Below are positions 61,599 to 64,000 of a DNA stretch of 64,000 nucleotides, in pieces. The notes under the pieces are model-generated. The model had not been told where the DNA came from, ran no database searches, and saw nothing but the letters and a program-made list of their open reading frames with translations. The stretch's first letter is position 1. Each line of letters begins with the position of its first letter. Made by a program: the position numbers and the translations under genes. The DNA lies in contig JBFIQI010000001.1 of NCBI GenBank assembly GCA_041609715.1, positions 1 to 64,000 of the forward strand, in the 5' to 3' direction. The DNA comes from JABDLF01 sp041609715 (GTDB taxonomy: Bacteria > Pseudomonadota > Gammaproteobacteria > Steroidobacterales > JABDLF01).

Positions 61599-62584
61599 GC
61601 GCTCCCGTGCTCACGGCGCTGGACCTGAGCGTTGATTTCGAGGTGCCGGGGGTCGGCCTGATGAGTCGGCCGCGGCGCCTGCGCGCGGTTGACAGCGTCA
61701 GTTTCGAGCTGGCTGCGGGTGAGACCCTGGGGATTGTGGGTGAGTCGGGGTGCGGCAAGTCGACACTGGCTCGCGCTCTGCTGGGATTGGTGCCGGCCAG
61801 TGCCGGCGTCGTAAGTTTTCTGTCGCACCCGCTTAACCATGCTGACAGCCGGACCCTGCGCCGTCGTCGCCGGGAGTTGCAGTTGATGTTTCAGGATCCG
61901 CTCGCCTCGCTGAACCCCCGTATGAGCATCGGCAAAATCATCGCCGAGCCGTTGCAGGTGCATTTTCCGGATATGTTGCGCAAAGACCGCGAAACCCGCG
62001 TGCGCAAAGCCATGGAACAGGTCGGTTTATCCCGGGAGTTTCTGAACCGCTATCCCCATGAGTTTTCAGGCGGTCAATGCCAGCGTATCGGCATCGCCAG
62101 GGCCCTGGTTCTTGAGCCCCGCGTGATTATCTGCGACGAACCGGTCAGCGCGCTGGATGTTTCGGTGCGCGCGCAGATTATCAACTTGCTGTTACGTTTG
62201 CGGGAGGAACTGGGCTTATCGCTGGTGTTCATCGCCCACGACCTCGGGGTTGTGCGACACATCAGCGATCGGGTACTGGTGATGTACCTCGGGCGGGTGG
62301 TGGAGGAGGCTCCGGCTGCTGCATTGTTTGCGCGGCCCGCGCATCCGTATACCCGTGCCCTGATTGCTGCAGTACCGATCGCCGACCCGCGGCGCCAGCG
62401 CCAGCGTCTGCCCGAAGCGCTGGCTGGCGAGATGCCCTCGCCCCTGCACCCCCCGTCCGGGTGCAGTTTCAGAACGCGCTGTCCCTGGGCGGCGGACAAG
62501 TGTGCCGCCAGTCGACCGGGTCTCAGGCCCTTCGATGACAGTGAGGCTGCCTGCCACCGACTGGAAGATATTCGCAACGCCTGA
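61595..62584 (+). CDS. oppF: Oligopeptide ABC transporter ATPase OppF
   Basis: The second ATPase, 329 residues: Walker A GESGCGKSTLARALLG, signature FSGGQCQRIGIARALVLEP, Walker B VIICDEPVSALD, and a C-terminal GCSFRTRCPWAADKC motif. With oppABCD it completes a full peptide importer. Confidence 0.96.
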   Translation: MSAPVLTALDLSVDFEVPGVGLMSRPRRLRAVDSVSFELAAGETLGIVGESGCGKSTLARALLGLVPASAGVVSFLSHPLNHADSRTLRRRRRELQLMFQDPLASLNPRMSIGKIIAEPLQVHFPDMLRKDRETRVRKAMEQVGLSREFLNRYPHEFSGGQCQRIGIARALVLEPRVIICDEPVSALDVSVRAQIINLLLRLREELGLSLVFIAHDLGVVRHISDRVLVMYLGRVVEEAPAAALFARPAHPYTRALIAAVPIADPRRQRQRLPEALAGEMPSPLHPPSGCSFRTRCPWAADKCAASRPGLRPFDDSEAACHRLEDIRNA

Positions 62585-62591
62585 GCGGTGT

Positions 62592-63926
62592 TCAGAAACT
62601 CATAGGCAGCGGCAGAGGCTGGCCGTTGATGGTGAGCAGTCCGCCCTTGAGCGCGGCATCCAGGCTGAGGTGGTCATCATTCAAAAGCAACAGCCCAGCG
62701 GCCTGCAAGCCTTGCAGCTGCGCATGGGCATCGGGATTGAGGGCGGCCAGTCTGTCCACCAGCGCTGTTGGCAGACGCAAGCTGGCGGTGGCGTCCAGAC
62801 CCAGGATCAGCGCACCCAGCCCGTGGGGGTCTGATTCAGGAAAAACCACATGGGCCGTGAACAGCAGATCGCCGTCGGGCGTACCGAATCTAAGTTCCCG
62901 CAAATGCATGTCCGGTCCACTTGCCAGCAGCGCCTGTACGGCCGCCAGGATCTCGGCCTGTGCTTCCTCGCCCGGTTCCTGGTGCCCGGCTATTAACTGC
63001 AAGCTGTGCAGCAATTCGCCCAGCGCCGGGGCGTTGAGCCCGCCGATTCTTGCACTCAACACGAGCGGGCCACCCTGCCACCCTGCGATCTCCAGGCGCT
63101 CCATTTCGAACACTACGTCTTCTTCGACCGCGGCTCCCGCGACGCTAATATGCCCATCCCATGTCATGGGCCCGAGAGCTATGCCGGCCCGGTCAGGGAC
63201 ATCGATGCGCAGACCCCCGAAATGCCCTGTCTGCCGGCCGCTCCAAAACCCGTATTCGGTAAGCTGCTGCTCGCCCTCGAAGTCCATTGCAGACATATCC
63301 AGCTGGAACTGCGGCATGTTCAGTTCGAATTTCCCGATCTTGCCGTCGAAGCGAAAATCATCCAGGGCGCTGTTGAAATGCGTCAGCATGCGCATACCGG
63401 CCCAGTCAGACCTGCCGACCTTGCCATCTTCCTCAATGGGAATGGTAACTGGCTGGATGTCGATCAGGTTGCGGTGCCGGCCGGTCAAACCGAGCCGGGT
63501 GCTGACCGCCCCCGGCAGGACTGTCGCGGTGCCCGAGGCGTCAACGAATTCCAGGGAATCGATACTATGGGCCAGTGCCGGCGACAACGGCACCCGCTCG
63601 TTTAGCAGTGCCGCAGTGAAGAAGGGACCATGATAAATTGCCGCGGAATTTCGCAGGGTAAATGGCTGCCCGAATTCGTTTTCCTCTTCTGCCAGTAGCT
63701 GCGCCAGCGACGCAGGGTCCACCCGAAGACGGTACTGGGCCCTCGATTTGAACCAGCCACGCTGGTAGTCGGTAACTTGCCAGGTGAGGCCCGGCAGAAC
63801 CTCCTGGACATTGCCGGATACTTTGCGAAACTGATTTTCGGCAACCACGCCGACGGCTCCCGGCAGCACCAGCAACACCAGGGCGATAATAACCAGCACG
63901 GCAACAAGGATTTTTTTCACCGGCAC
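62592..63926 (-). CDS. DUF945 family protein (YdgA-like)
   Basis: A 444-residue protein with one N-terminal membrane anchor (KKILVAVLVIIALVLLVLPG) and a large periplasmic domain of the YdgA/DUF945 family (QVTDYQRGWFKSRAQYRLRV near the N-terminus). Function is unknown; E. coli YdgA is an inner-membrane-anchored protein. It is convergent with oppF, 7 bases apart. Confidence 0.92.
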   Translation of the reverse strand: MPVKKILVAVLVIIALVLLVLPGAVGVVAENQFRKVSGNVQEVLPGLTWQVTDYQRGWFKSRAQYRLRVDPASLAQLLAEEENEFGQPFTLRNSAAIYHGPFFTAALLNERVPLSPALAHSIDSLEFVDASGTATVLPGAVSTRLGLTGRHRNLIDIQPVTIPIEEDGKVGRSDWAGMRMLTHFNSALDDFRFDGKIGKFELNMPQFQLDMSAMDFEGEQQLTEYGFWSGRQTGHFGGLRIDVPDRAGIALGPMTWDGHISVAGAAVEEDVVFEMERLEIAGWQGGPLVLSARIGGLNAPALGELLHSLQLIAGHQEPGEEAQAEILAAVQALLASGPDMHLRELRFGTPDGDLLFTAHVVFPESDPHGLGALILGLDATASLRLPTALVDRLAALNPDAHAQLQGLQAAGLLLLNDDHLSLDAALKGGLLTINGQPLPLPMSF

Positions 63927-64000
63927 ACTCCGGAGTCAGGGCGATTGCAGAAGCAGAATGCTAGCATAGGGCCAGAGCGCAAAAGGGCACGGCTATGACC

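Overview
The window is a GC-rich bacterial chromosome segment from a gammaproteobacterium, and it spans the replication origin. The evidence is gene order. rpmH-rnpA-yidD-yidC-mnmE diverges from dnaA-dnaN-recF-gyrB, with plsC-gmhB-glyS-glyQ beyond gyrB, exactly as around the origin of Pseudomonas and its relatives. Other blocks are also gammaproteobacterial: ntrXY-DUF4390-rsmB-fmt-def facing LysM-dprA-smg-topA-tsaC-hemF; gpmI-envC-ctpA-yibQ facing rhodanese-grxC-secB-gpsA; and glnA-DUF4124-ntrC. The genus cannot be named from this alone. No insertion sequence, prophage, CRISPR array, tRNA or rRNA was seen.

Layout. 1-5773 (minus): two-component system NtrXY, 16S rRNA and initiator-tRNA modification, and peptide deformylase. 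6003-14652 (plus): LysM lipoprotein, dprA, smg, topA, tsaC, hemF, a VOC protein, an AhpD-like protein and a small outer-membrane barrel. 14692-21873 (minus): small genes (MAPEG, Rieske, holin-like membrane protein, acyl-CoA-binding protein, an unknown 77-residue protein, DJ-1), then the cell-envelope block yibQ/ctpA/envC and gpmI. 22037-24317 (plus): rhodanese, grxC, secB, gpsA. 24329-28498: a small accessory cluster (DUF6445, metallo-beta-lactamase-fold hydrolase, DUF418 membrane protein, cupin-like oxygenase). 28582-33121: trmL, a class 1B-type dihydroorotate dehydrogenase, a strongly reduced NtrC, DUF4124 and glnA. 33422-37734 (plus): glyQS, gmhB, plsC. 37759-43999 (minus): gyrB, recF, dnaN, dnaA. 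44213-49641 (plus): rpmH, rnpA, yidD, yidC, mnmE, hemN. 49863-54989: an HD-GYP protein, a NatAB-type ABC exporter with an alpha/beta hydrolase, and DUF4332. 55197-62584 (plus): mnmG followed directly by a complete oligopeptide ABC importer. A DUF945 protein closes the window.

Origin features: perfect DnaA boxes occur on both sides of dnaA (42627, 42662 and 44074), AT-rich DNA lies between dnaA and dnaN, and two parS-type palindromes lie in and just upstream of recF (40859 and 41326). parAB and rsmG, which usually follow mnmG in this neighbourhood, are not present; an opp operon occupies that place.

The most interesting locus is glnA. Its upstream region carries a sigma-54-type promoter and two NtrC-like sites placed about -108 and -138, like E. 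coli glnAp2. The ntrC-position gene of the same cluster encodes a 324-residue protein that has lost the receiver domain, the GAFTGA sigma-54 contact loop and the usual arginine-finger context, while keeping the Fis-type DNA-binding end. It therefore looks like a DNA-binding remnant or repurposed regulator at an intact NtrC promoter, and no ntrB is present. Other points of note: no canonical start codon for rnpA, a zinc-finger-less TopA with a lysine-rich tail, an HD-GYP protein whose HD histidine is leucine, and a hairpin shared by the convergent plsC and gyrB stop codons.
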